Below, piece after piece: positions 24,535 to 33,494 of a stretch of DNA of 64,000 nt. The notes under the pieces are model-generated. The model was not told the DNA's origin. It did no database searches and worked only from the letters and a program-made list of their open reading frames with translations. A program made the position numbers and the translations under genes. The DNA comes from Mariniphaga sp040772505 (GTDB taxonomy: Bacteria; Bacteroidota; Bacteroidia; Bacteroidales; Prolixibacteraceae), in the NCBI GenBank assembly GCA_040772505.1, contig JAXGYA010000007.1, positions 111,289-175,288 of the forward strand. The letters are read 5' to 3'. How positions within the stretch are numbered: the first letter of the stretch is position 1; every line of letters begins with the position of its first letter.

Positions 24535-25893
24535 TCAGCGGTTTTTCCTTTTGAACCAGTAGAAAACGGGAATTCCGGAAAGCGCAGTCAGAATCGCAAT
24601 TGTTGACTCTTGCGGGCGTTCAAAAAAAGAGAGCACCAAAATACCCATGCTTACCAGAATAAAGAAAATGTGTACAAACGGGAATCCGGGCAGTTTGAGC
24701 TTGCTCATGCCTTTGATGCGCAGTTTAAAAACTCCCAAAACTGCAAGAATCGGAAAAATTCCCAAAGAAAAGCCCATATAGGCAAGTATTTGCTCGAATG
24801 TTCCGGAAAGCACCAGAATAATGGCAATTCCGCTTTGAAGCATCAGCGCATTTTGTGGAACCTTAAAGCGCGGATGCACCGTTGAAACCCATTTAAAAAA
24901 ATACCCGTCGCGGGACATGGAGTAATAGACCCGTGGTCCCAAAATTATAAAAGCACTCAGCGATGAGAATAGGGCAAAAGAGATGAGCAATGAGATGACT
25001 GTACCCGTAAATTCTCCAAATGCCAGAGAAACAGCCAATCCGCCAATTTCCGGCTCGCCTGCCATCATGTCGGGAGGAATGGCATAAACGAAAAAGAGAT
25101 TCAGCAGAAGATACAAAACAGTTACAATAGCTGTGGAAATGAGCAGGGAGCGGGGAATCACCTTTATGGGATTTTTAATTTCCGAACCGATATAAGTTGC
25201 CGCATTCCAACCACTATAAGCAAACATGATAAACATGAGTGAAAGCCCAATGGATTTCCATCCGCTGAAATCGAAAGAAAATGCTTCCCTGCTTGCGGCG
25301 GATTTCAGGTATTCATAGCTCCCACTCCCAAATGTCAGTCCGGCAATTGCCAGTCCGGTAACTAAGGCAATCTTCAGGATGGTTAACCAATTTTGAACTC
25401 TTGAGCCAAAGACAACCCCAAGAGCGTGAAGCGATGAAAAAACGAGAATTACAAAAATAGCCAACAGCCTGCTGAATGTTTCGGGATTTAAATGAACACC
25501 GAACGAAATCCATGATTGGAATCCGGGGGCAGCCATCAAAAAATATTTACTGAAACCTATTGCCGAAGCGGCAATTGGCGCTGAAAAACCAACAATGAGA
25601 GAAAGCCAGCCGCTCAAAAATCCAAGCATCGGATGAAACAGTTTGGAGATAAAAGTGTATTCACCACCCGCTTCGGGGAATGTAGCTCCCAGCTCGCCAA
25701 AAGCCAAAGCGCCACAAAAGGCTATCAGCCCGCCAAAAAACCAGAGTGAAATCATCAGAACAGGATTTCCCAAAAAATCCATTAAATAACCGGTTGTGGT
25801 AAAAATTCCCGCTCCGATAATATTGGCAATCACAATATTTATTACAGGAAAAAGACCAAGTTTCCTTTCGAGATTTTGAGATTTATCCTTCAA
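24535..25893 (-). CDS. APC-family amino acid permease
   Basis: Secondary transporter of the amino acid/polyamine/organocation superfamily in the inner membrane. 452 aa with about 12 membrane helices. The helix-1 unwound motif is 'NIVIANIIGAGIFTTTGYL', and 'GALAFGELGATFPEAGGEY' is the classic APC helix-2/3 signature. The layout resembles LAT/CAT-type permeases, but the substrate cannot be read. It is convergent with plsC and downstream of the methyltransferase gene by 8 nt. Confidence 0.9.
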   Translation of the reverse strand: MKDKSQNLERKLGLFPVINIVIANIIGAGIFTTTGYLMDFLGNPVLMISLWFFGGLIAFCGALAFGELGATFPEAGGEYTFISKLFHPMLGFLSGWLSLIVGFSAPIAASAIGFSKYFLMAAPGFQSWISFGVHLNPETFSRLLAIFVILVFSSLHALGVVFGSRVQNWLTILKIALVTGLAIAGLTFGSGSYEYLKSAASREAFSFDFSGWKSIGLSLMFIMFAYSGWNAATYIGSEIKNPIKVIPRSLLISTAIVTVLYLLLNLFFVYAIPPDMMAGEPEIGGLAVSLAFGEFTGTVISLLISFALFSSLSAFIILGPRVYYSMSRDGYFFKWVSTVHPRFKVPQNALMLQSGIAIILVLSGTFEQILAYMGFSLGIFPILAVLGVFKLRIKGMSKLKLPGFPFVHIFFILVSMGILVLSFFERPQESTIAILTALSGIPVFYWFKRKNR

Positions 25894-25901
25894 TTTATTA
25901 A

Positions 25902-26546
25902 TTATTGATTTTCGGCAATTTTATAACTGATAGAAATTCCCTGGTTCTCCTCGCTGACAAATGTAGTTTTATAATCAGCGCGGCTTTCAACATAATCCAA
26001 AAAATCACGAATACCTGAAATCCTCACAGAGGTATTGTGTGCAGTAAAGCACCCTCCAGCTACGAGTTTAGGGTCTAAATCCAAAAAGTACTGTTTATAC
26101 CAGTACTTGTCGGCGTCGCTGAAAACAAAATCAAACTTTCCTTCAAGCTGCGGCACAATATCGTGAGCATTTCCCAGGTGCGCATCAATATATTTATCAA
26201 CACCTGCTTTAACAAAATTGGCTTTTGCCTGCAGCCAGCGATTCTTGTCAATTTCAATAGTAATTAGCCTGCCGCCGGTTTTACTCATTGCCCATGCAAT
26301 CCATATAGCTGAATGCCCCGTTGATGTTCCGATTTCAACGGCATTGGTATATCCGTTTTCCACAATAATATCATATAGCGCCCTGCCATCGGAAAGAGGA
26401 ATATTCATATCGCTCCAGTTGCTGACATTTTCTTCAAGAAATGCCTTAACTTTCCTGTCAAGATTGTTTTGTACTTCAGGAAACAGAGCCTCAGCAGATA
26501 CACAGCTAAAAACCATAAATGAAATTACCCAGTATTTAAACTTCAT
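25902..26546 (-). CDS. Class I SAM methyltransferase (O-methyltransferase type) with a signal peptide
   Basis: 214 aa from ATG 26546. The N-terminus 'MKFKYWVISFMVFSCVSAEA' is a convincing Sec signal peptide. The methyltransferase core follows: 'AVEIGTSTGHSAIWIAWAM' (SAM loop), 'GRLITIEIDKNRWLQAKANF' (acidic loop) and 'FDFVFSDADKYWYKQYF', with the metal-site Asp typical of catechol/caffeoyl-CoA-type O-methyltransferases. Export is odd because SAM is cytoplasmic. A start upstream of 26546 would bury the signal. It is probably co-transcribed with the permease. Confidence 0.8.
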   Translation of the reverse strand: MKFKYWVISFMVFSCVSAEALFPEVQNNLDRKVKAFLEENVSNWSDMNIPLSDGRALYDIIVENGYTNAVEIGTSTGHSAIWIAWAMSKTGGRLITIEIDKNRWLQAKANFVKAGVDKYIDAHLGNAHDIVPQLEGKFDFVFSDADKYWYKQYFLDLDPKLVAGGCFTAHNTSVRISGIRDFLDYVESRADYKTTFVSEENQGISISYKIAENQ

Positions 26547-26567
26547 TTGAATAAAATTAAATATTTT

Positions 26568-26575
26568 CAAAGGTA
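26568..26575 (-). promoter_or_regulatory. Putative -7 box of the exported methyltransferase gene
   Basis: TACCTTTG on the minus strand, ending 21 bases before ATG 26546. It supports 26546 rather than the longer frame as the start. No clear -33 box. Confidence 0.5.
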
Positions 26576-26719
26576 TCAAATAACAAAACTTCCATTTTAT
26601 TATCCTTAAATACTGCTTTTTACAAAATCTCAATCAGGTTTTTTTGGTATAAATCCGGTTCTCACAAATATTTCTTCAAAACTTCACTAAAACGGAACGA
26701 CCTAAAGATATAAAAAAGA

Positions 26720-27994
26720 TTAACTCCCCTGCGTAATTACAGAATCTTCTTCCAAAGTGTCAACATCTGTGATTATAACAGGGGTGGAGCGATAATTAAA
26801 AAAGGAGTTCAAAAACACCGGAGCGCTTTGCGATGCCACTGCATCCGGTGAATTTGTCAGATAGACAAAACCGATGTTCTCCTGCCGGCAAATAACAATC
26901 TCTGACTTGTAACCCCTCACATATCCACTGTGACAGGCAATCTTCCGCCCCTTGTAATCGATCAGCCGCCAGCCGAGTCCATAGCTTTTCAAATCGATAT
27001 CGTCCCAGTATTTAAAATATCCGCGGCTTAGCGGTGTAACAATCTGGGGTTCAAAAACAATCTGACTTACGCTGTCTCCCAGTATGGGATTTTCATTGTC
27101 GAGCAGCGCAAGGATATATTTTGACATGTCGGAGATACTTGCATTGACGCCGGCTGCCGGAGCTGTGGAGTAGTAGCGGTTATTCAGCGGAAGCAGCTGG
27201 TATGAAGTATTTGTTTTGCCGTGGGGCCATGCTTTATTTTCGTTATCTCTGAAACTTTGAAAGCCGGTTGAGGCATCACTCATATCCAATGGGTTAAAGA
27301 TTTTCTCACGAATCTGCCGGTCAAAATTCATGTCAGTTTTTAAGGTAAGAATGGTATCCATCAGGCTAAACATCACATTCTGATAGCTATATGCTTTTCC
27401 GGGATTTGCAGAGATTGCCGCATGTTTCAACCGGGTAAGAATCGTATTGAAAGGAACGTGACTTTCCACCAAATCGTCGTAGGCGTGAGGTGTCAGCCCG
27501 GAAGTGTGTGTGAGCAGATTTCTGATGGTTAAGCTATCTGTGTTTAATGATCTGTTTAACTTGAAATCGGGAAGTATTTCTTTTACGCACTCGTTAAAAT
27601 CTAACTTATTCTCTTGTACCAAAATTCCGGACAAAACGCCTGTAAAAGTCTTTGAAACAGAAGCCAACCGAAATACTGTGTGTTCATCGACAGAGTCGGC
27701 AGTTCCGGTTTTGCGGACGCCAAAGCATTTTTGGTAAGCAATTTTATCTTTATATATAATGGCAACAGCTCCTCCCACCGTTCCGGTGCTTTCTATTTCA
27801 GCATTCAGCCATTCGTCAAAGTTGCTGAAAAGATGTTTCATCTCATCCAGTTCTCTATCCGTATCGGAAATAAACTGCGACTGCTCATCAATTTTTGACA
27901 GGGAATCCGGCGAAGACGAAATACGTTGGTTTTTTGTAATAACCAACACAAAAATCAAGAGCAGCAATAGCGTAATCAATCTTTTTCTTTTCAT
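26720..27994 (-). CDS. Serine hydrolase, class C beta-lactamase/DD-peptidase fold
   Basis: About 424 aa from ATG 27994 (a GTG seven codons upstream is possible). The N-terminal 'MKRKRLITLLLLLIFVLVI' is an anchor or signal. The active-site set of the family is present: 'SVSK' (SxxK) about residue 114, 'YSYQN' (YxN) about 205, and 'CHSGYVRGYKS' (HxG) about 360. Proteins of this kind include penicillin-binding esterases and D-aminopeptidases; which one is not clear. It is a single gene between spacers. Confidence 0.9.
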   Translation of the reverse strand: MKRKRLITLLLLLIFVLVITKNQRISSSPDSLSKIDEQSQFISDTDRELDEMKHLFSNFDEWLNAEIESTGTVGGAVAIIYKDKIAYQKCFGVRKTGTADSVDEHTVFRLASVSKTFTGVLSGILVQENKLDFNECVKEILPDFKLNRSLNTDSLTIRNLLTHTSGLTPHAYDDLVESHVPFNTILTRLKHAAISANPGKAYSYQNVMFSLMDTILTLKTDMNFDRQIREKIFNPLDMSDASTGFQSFRDNENKAWPHGKTNTSYQLLPLNNRYYSTAPAAGVNASISDMSKYILALLDNENPILGDSVSQIVFEPQIVTPLSRGYFKYWDDIDLKSYGLGWRLIDYKGRKIACHSGYVRGYKSEIVICRQENIGFVYLTNSPDAVASQSAPVFLNSFFNYRSTPVIITDVDTLEEDSVITQGS

Positions 27995-28214
27995 CCACCT
28001 CTGTTTTCTTTTCACAAATTATCTAAAAAACCTCAAAATTAAGAAAATCATCAAAACCTGAAAATCGAATCGCCTGTTTTTATGAAATTACTTTTGTTAA
28101 TAACTTCGGTGGTTTTTTGTATCAAAACTTGTCGTATTTCAAATAATCTTGTACATAACACCCTGATTTATACAAGCAATGAGTAACCTCAAGTAAAAAG
28201 AAATCCTTCCGAAA

Positions 28215-30419
28215 TTAGTCAGAATTCTGTTTTTCCAGAAAATACCTGAACTGGTCGAGCATGATGGGCACATCATCTTTATTGATGCCCTGGTCAATCA
28301 GATGGGGCAGGTCTTCATCAAAAACCTCAAGAAATTCCTCTTCGGTAAATCCCTTTTGTGACACAGATTTGCAGTAGAAATCCAGGGCTTCTTTCCGGTT
28401 TCCCATGCTCCATTGTACGTGCCCCATATTCATGTAATCATGTTTTTCGGGATTATCTTCCAGTAATTGAAGCAGGTATTTTTCAGCCTGTTCTTTTTTT
28501 CCGGTCAGGAAGGAACACCATGCGATGGGGCGCCACACTTTTTTATTTCCCGGAGCGAGATACTCCACCTTGAAATAGCACTTCAGCGCTTCTTCGTATT
28601 CATGCAGTTCCAGCAGGCAGTGCCCAATATTGAGCTGATTGTTCAGGTCATCAGGCTCGAGCCGCTCGGCAGCCTGATAATACTCCAGCGCCTTGTCGGG
28701 CTGCTTCAGATAGCGGTAGCAGAGGGCAATTTTCTTCAAATTCCACAAATGGTTTACTTCATATAACTCTGCTTTCAGGTAATTTTCAAGTGATTTTTCA
28801 AAATTTCCGGTTTGTTGCCAGCAATAGGCAATCTTCTGATACAACTCACCATTGGGCTTCTGTTCAATCAGATATTCAAAAATTTCAGCAGCTTCAGCAA
28901 AATAGTTTTTTGCAAAATAATACTCTGCAATATTCCGCAAAATTTGGGGATGTTCCCTGAGGATGTCTCCTAATGCAAGCGTATTGTGAAAATCCAGCTT
29001 CCAGTTAAATATATCTTCAAAATCGCTTTTTCGCGGAAAGAGCTTGTAAAACCGGTATAAATCCTGAATGTACCGGTTTGAAGCGATTTCATCCAACTGT
29101 CCGGGTTTGGTAAGTTCTTCATCGTCCATCAGCTCTTTAATCTGTTCCATTTCAGCCTGAACAGCCTTCTCCATAAAATTCCTGTTCTCCCGGGGTATGG
29201 ACTGAATACTGAAACTGAATGAATATTTATCGGAATTGCAAAGAACAGGCGCCATGACAATGGCATTGAGTAATCTTTTTATCACATCGTCCGAAATATC
29301 TAGGACTTCTGTAATTTCCGGATTTTCAAGAAAATAAGGAATAAACCAGTTACCCAATTCATTATAGAAAGGGAAAGATTTTAACATGGCAAAAGATTCC
29401 ATAAAAACATCGGCACCTTCCATCTGCAACTCGGAAAGCTCTTCCATTTTATCTATAAACCCGGGTGAATCACTGAAAATTTCCTGCCAGTCGGGATTTT
29501 TATCCTCTCCCAAAACATCTTCCATCAAGCTGTCCAGATTGATTTTATCTTTCAGATTCGGACTGATTTTAATCATCTCGGGCACAATCTCATCACGAAT
29601 GAGCTGCTGCAGTTTCTCGGTCTCTTTACTCCGGATCAGCTGTAAAATAATTCGCTCTAAATTTTCCGTAAATCCCGGATTTTCGCTGACTATCTTCAGC
29701 CTCCCGGTTAAAGATGGGTAAAAATGCATACGCCCATCGTATCGGTAAAAACCGATTAGCAGCCCCACCAGCGCACGCTGGTTTATTTCGGGATTTTCTG
29801 AGAGAAAGGTATCAAAGAGCAGATGAAATTTCTCTTCGTCAAAATAGCGCTGGAGGCTCATTGTCAGCGCAGTGACTATAAATGACTTGTAGTTTAAAGA
29901 AACCAGCGGATTTTTGAAAAAATCCTTTAAAGCATCCGTCTCTTCCGGCGAAATGTTGTTGTGAAACCAAAGGTGATAGAACAACCTGAAAATCTCTTTC
30001 TGATGATTTTTCACATTTTCTGCCAATCTCTGACTATCCTGAAGGTAAAAATTTTCCAGGCTATCAATAAATTTTGGAAAATCAACAGCAGGAATCTCAT
30101 TGAAAGTTCTTTTTTTCTCATACTCCAATGATGAAGAAAACCTCAGCCGTATAGCTTCATTCACCTTATCGGCGAGGCTGAAAACAGAAACAATTAGTTT
30201 CAGGTAAACTTTCTGCCGCTCGGGGTCCTGAATGCCTTCCACTGTATATTTCAACATGTAGTGATAAGTCTCCTCAAGGTTTCTGTATTCGTCATAAAAC
30301 ACTCCCTGTCCGGTTTGTTGAATCAATCCGCCCAATAGGTCAAATGCAGGCTTAAGCCTTCGTGCAGAAAGGTTATTACAAATTTGTCCGTATATTTTTT
30401 TTAGCTCCCTGTCTGTCAT
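28215..30419 (-). CDS. Large cytoplasmic TPR protein
   Basis: 734 aa, no signal peptide or membrane helix. The N-terminal 450 residues are helical without a named domain. The C-terminal third is a run of tetratricopeptide repeats ('NYFAEAAEIFEYLIEQKPNG', 'GNFEKSLENYLKAELYEVNH', 'KQPDKALEYYQAAERLEPDD', 'HEYEEALKCYFKVEYLAPGN', 'GNRKEALDFYCKSVSQKG'). Proteins of this size and layout are widespread in Bacteroidales without a known role; a scaffold is likely. Confidence 0.82.
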   Translation of the reverse strand: MTDRELKKIYGQICNNLSARRLKPAFDLLGGLIQQTGQGVFYDEYRNLEETYHYMLKYTVEGIQDPERQKVYLKLIVSVFSLADKVNEAIRLRFSSSLEYEKKRTFNEIPAVDFPKFIDSLENFYLQDSQRLAENVKNHQKEIFRLFYHLWFHNNISPEETDALKDFFKNPLVSLNYKSFIVTALTMSLQRYFDEEKFHLLFDTFLSENPEINQRALVGLLIGFYRYDGRMHFYPSLTGRLKIVSENPGFTENLERIILQLIRSKETEKLQQLIRDEIVPEMIKISPNLKDKINLDSLMEDVLGEDKNPDWQEIFSDSPGFIDKMEELSELQMEGADVFMESFAMLKSFPFYNELGNWFIPYFLENPEITEVLDISDDVIKRLLNAIVMAPVLCNSDKYSFSFSIQSIPRENRNFMEKAVQAEMEQIKELMDDEELTKPGQLDEIASNRYIQDLYRFYKLFPRKSDFEDIFNWKLDFHNTLALGDILREHPQILRNIAEYYFAKNYFAEAAEIFEYLIEQKPNGELYQKIAYCWQQTGNFEKSLENYLKAELYEVNHLWNLKKIALCYRYLKQPDKALEYYQAAERLEPDDLNNQLNIGHCLLELHEYEEALKCYFKVEYLAPGNKKVWRPIAWCSFLTGKKEQAEKYLLQLLEDNPEKHDYMNMGHVQWSMGNRKEALDFYCKSVSQKGFTEEEFLEVFDEDLPHLIDQGINKDDVPIMLDQFRYFLEKQNSD

Positions 30420-30570
30420 TTTATTCTTTTATCTCTATCAAAAGTAAGTTAAAACCATCTTCTATCAAAAAATAATCCAACTAAAAGAGCATGCAGATAT
30501 GTCAGTAGAATTTTTAAATGTGATTATTGGAGTTAAAAAAGGAAAATTTCCTTATGTATTTCAAAAAAAA

Positions 30571-30970
30571 TGGCAGGCTTGTAAGCCGGGTTCTGTATTT
30601 TCGGTTTTCACCGGAAACCTTTATCATTTATCTTGCCCCGTCATCGCTGACGGGATCCTGCAGCCTACCCCTCCCGACACTCCGAGTTGAGAATTCGGAA
30701 ACGGAGCGGGCAACTCCGCTGCGATGCAACAGCCGCACAATCGGGATATATTTGGCTTTGCAACCCGTGAGGCGTACGGCTGATTGTGTTGCCACAACCA
30801 CCGGTGGGCTTTTACCCCACCTTTTCACCCGTTCCCCGATTAATCGGGATGGTTATTTTCTGTTACGCTGATATCCCCTTTCGGAGATCTTCCTGTTAGG
30901 AAGCACGGCGCCCTGCGTTGCCCGGACTTTCCTCTCTTTGTCAGCAAAGAGCGATAAAGCAGCCTGCCAC
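30571..30970 (-). ncRNA. rnpB: RNase P RNA (class A)
   Basis: Catalytic RNA that matures tRNA 5' ends. On the minus strand the universal P4/J3-4 segment GAGGAAAGTCCGGGC is at about 30932-30918, and the 3' end reads ACAGAACCCGGCTTACAAGCC, both hallmark sequences. The ends pair as P1 (GGCAGGCT at 30968-30961 with AGCCTGCC at 30579-30572). A T-run on the minus strand (30563-30570) follows directly, acting as terminator. About 400 nt in length. It is set between the DUF2027-Smr gene and the TPR gene, all on the same strand. Confidence 0.95.
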
Positions 30971-31012
30971 TGCAAAAATAGTGAAAAACCGGCAGAAAAA
31001 AGAATAATCGGG

Positions 31013-32056
31013 TCAACCTCTGCGTAAAATTACCATTGTGGCGCCATATCCGTACTCCTTGAATGAGGCATCGTGAAATTCATACTTCGGGAATTGCGAT
31101 TTTAGCAGCCTGGCAACTTCCTGTTTCAGCACTCCCTGCCCCACTCCGTGAATAAAAACAATCCGTTTAGCACGGAATTGAATTGCCTGGCGCATTTCGC
31201 GTTCCACCTTTTCAAGCTGAATCTCAATGATTTCGCGATTTTTCAGTCCTTCGGCATTGTCAACCAGCTCGTGAATATGCAAATCCACCTCAACAATTTC
31301 GGGAGGTCTGGATTTTTGCACTGCCGGCGCAGGCTCACTCTTCTCCTTTAACCTGATGACTTTCCTGAAATCTTCGTCAGTGAGTTTGTCAATCTCCGTG
31401 TTCAAAATATTTGCAGAAATCTGATAAATCAAAGCATCTGTTTTGAAAAAGGAGTTGGGCAAAAAGCTCTTTTCCTTATAAAACTTCACGGGATTCACTT
31501 TAAAAGTTTTGGTAATGGGCAGTTGCAGTTCTTCTTCTCCGCTTCTGAAAAAAATGAGCTGAAAACCGTATTCCGGCAAATCTGAAAATTCAGACTGATC
31601 AATTACTTCCAGCTCTTTTTTGGAATTGGGGTGAACCAATCCGCGCTGTATAGTTTCATATTCCCCCTCCTTCAAATGAGAAAAGCGATATAGCAAGGTA
31701 AAATTGCTGTCATTCACCAGATATAAACCAATTTCACCGGATAAAATATTCCTCACATCATCGGGCACAAGGCAGAAATAAAAATCGGGCGAATCTTTGC
31801 CTTTAATGATTTTCCCTTTTGTTTTTTTCTTTTTGGGAAGAGAAGGTGTGGAAACCGATGGCGACTCCCGTCCCTCTGCTGTTCTGTCCGGTTTATTTAG
31901 TGCAGGATCATCCACACGAAGCAGTTTTGAAACCGGATAGGGCACTTCAAAGCCATCTTCATTTTTAACTTTTGCCCTGTTTTTTCCGATGAATGCCGTT
32001 ACAATTCCGCCGCCCACATCATTCAAAAACTTTACTCTGTCGCCTACTTTTATCAT
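31013..32056 (-). CDS. DUF2027 protein with C-terminal Smr domain
   Basis: 347 aa. The N-terminus 'MIKVGDRVKFLNDVGGGIVT' is a small KOW/Tudor-like barrel. The DUF2027 core spans about residues 95-225. The last 90 residues are an Smr (small MutS-related) domain with 'DLHIHELVDN' and 'IVFIHGVGQGVLKQEVARLL', the DLHG/HGxGxG-like signature of Smr nucleases. The middle is rich in Pro/Lys. The family is restricted to Bacteroidota and its function is unknown. It ends about 40 bases upstream of the rnpB 5' end. Confidence 0.88.
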   Translation of the reverse strand: MIKVGDRVKFLNDVGGGIVTAFIGKNRAKVKNEDGFEVPYPVSKLLRVDDPALNKPDRTAEGRESPSVSTPSLPKKKKTKGKIIKGKDSPDFYFCLVPDDVRNILSGEIGLYLVNDSNFTLLYRFSHLKEGEYETIQRGLVHPNSKKELEVIDQSEFSDLPEYGFQLIFFRSGEEELQLPITKTFKVNPVKFYKEKSFLPNSFFKTDALIYQISANILNTEIDKLTDEDFRKVIRLKEKSEPAPAVQKSRPPEIVEVDLHIHELVDNAEGLKNREIIEIQLEKVEREMRQAIQFRAKRIVFIHGVGQGVLKQEVARLLKSQFPKYEFHDASFKEYGYGATMVILRRG

Positions 32057-32275
32057 TATATCCTTTTTTACAAAATTAAGACTTATCTCTTCTCAAAAAA
32101 ACAAATATTCTTCATGTGCAGCAAAAACACCGGTTGCAAAATCCCACAACTGCCATAAAATCAATATTGAGTCTGCTCCGTGTTTTAGTGGCAATAATCA
32201 TTTTTGGGATTGGGTTCAGATTTTTCACCCGTCAAAATTTTAGTGTATTTTTACCACTTCAACAAAACAGAATTC

Positions 32276-33493
32276 TTGATAGATTACAAAAACATAAAGA
32301 TTGGCGATTTCAGCTACCATCTTCCCGAAGAGAGAATTGCCCGCTATCCGCTGGCAGAACGCGACAGTTCAGCTCTTTTAGTGTGGCAAAACGGCAGGAT
32401 AAACAAAGACAAATTCAAAAACATTACTGACTATCTTCCTACGGATTCCATGCTGGTTTTTAACAATACCCGCGTCATTCACGCACGGTTGTTTTTCAAA
32501 AAAGAGACCGGCGCAAAAATTGAAATTTTTTGCCTTGAGCCGGTAGAACCGGCTGATTATCAGCTTGTATTTCAGCAAACTGAAAAAGTGGTCTGGAAAT
32601 GTATGGTGGGGAATGTAAAAAAGTGGAAAGATGGAACTCTAAAAAAAACCTTTGAATTGAATGGCAATGCGATTGTCCTTCAAGCAAAAAAAACCAAACA
32701 TGAAGGTGAGACTTTTCTCCTTGAATTCAGTTGGAATTCCCCTGTCACTTTTGCTGAAATTATTGAAGCATCGGGCGTTTTGCCAATCCCTCCATATCTG
32801 AACCGCGAAACAGAACCGGATGATGAGCTGACATACCAGACAATTTATGCCAAACTGGATGGTTCTGTGGCATCGCCCACTGCAGGACTGCATTTCACTG
32901 AAAACGTGATAAAACAGCTTGCAGATAAGAACATTACCCTTCATGAAATTACTCTTCATGTGGGAGCGGGCACCTTCAAACCGGTGAAATCGAAAACTAT
33001 CGGCAAACATGAAATGCACCGTGAACAGGTGATTGTTTCGCGAAAACTTATCGAAGAGCTGTTACAAAACTGCCAATCGCTGATTGCCGTCGGCACAACC
33101 TCTGTCCGTACGCTGGAAAGTCTTTACTGGCTGGGAGTTCGATTGGAAAACCGAACACTGTCTGCCGGAAAAATAACCATAGACCAGTGGGAACCATATA
33201 ATTCAGACGCTTTAGTAAGTGTGAATCAGGCATTGAAAAACATCCTTGGCTGGCTTGAAAAGAACAGGCTAGAGAGTCTGAGTTTTGCCACAGAAATTAT
33301 TATTGTCCCCGGTTATGAATTTAAGCTGATCAAAGGGATGATAACCAATTTCCATCAGCCACAAAGCACGCTGCTCCTGCTTATTGCCGCTTTTTTGGGA
33401 GAAAACTGGAAAGAAGTATATAATTTTGCATTGAAAAACGGATTTCGCTTTTTGAGCTATGGCGACAGTAATTTATATTTAAAAACAGAATAG
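32276..33493 (+). CDS. queA: tRNA preQ1(34) S-adenosylmethionine ribosyltransferase-isomerase
   Basis: Converts preQ1-tRNA to epoxyqueuosine-tRNA using the ribosyl group of SAM. About 405 aa, the long form of Bacteroidota. Start TTG 32276 is chosen because the protein then begins 'IDYKNIKIGDFSYHLPEERI', matching the family N-terminus; the longer frame to 32204 runs through promoter-like DNA. Signatures: 'FNNTRVIHARLFFKK', 'SGVLPIPPYLNRE', 'YAKLDGSVASPTAGLHFT', 'LHVGAGTFKPVKS' and 'ITNFHQPQSTLLLL'. It is followed after one base by pepD. Confidence 0.94.
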   Translation: MIDYKNIKIGDFSYHLPEERIARYPLAERDSSALLVWQNGRINKDKFKNITDYLPTDSMLVFNNTRVIHARLFFKKETGAKIEIFCLEPVEPADYQLVFQQTEKVVWKCMVGNVKKWKDGTLKKTFELNGNAIVLQAKKTKHEGETFLLEFSWNSPVTFAEIIEASGVLPIPPYLNRETEPDDELTYQTIYAKLDGSVASPTAGLHFTENVIKQLADKNITLHEITLHVGAGTFKPVKSKTIGKHEMHREQVIVSRKLIEELLQNCQSLIAVGTTSVRTLESLYWLGVRLENRTLSAGKITIDQWEPYNSDALVSVNQALKNILGWLEKNRLESLSFATEIIIVPGYEFKLIKGMITNFHQPQSTLLLLIAAFLGENWKEVYNFALKNGFRFLSYGDSNLYLKTE

Positions 33494-33494
33494 A

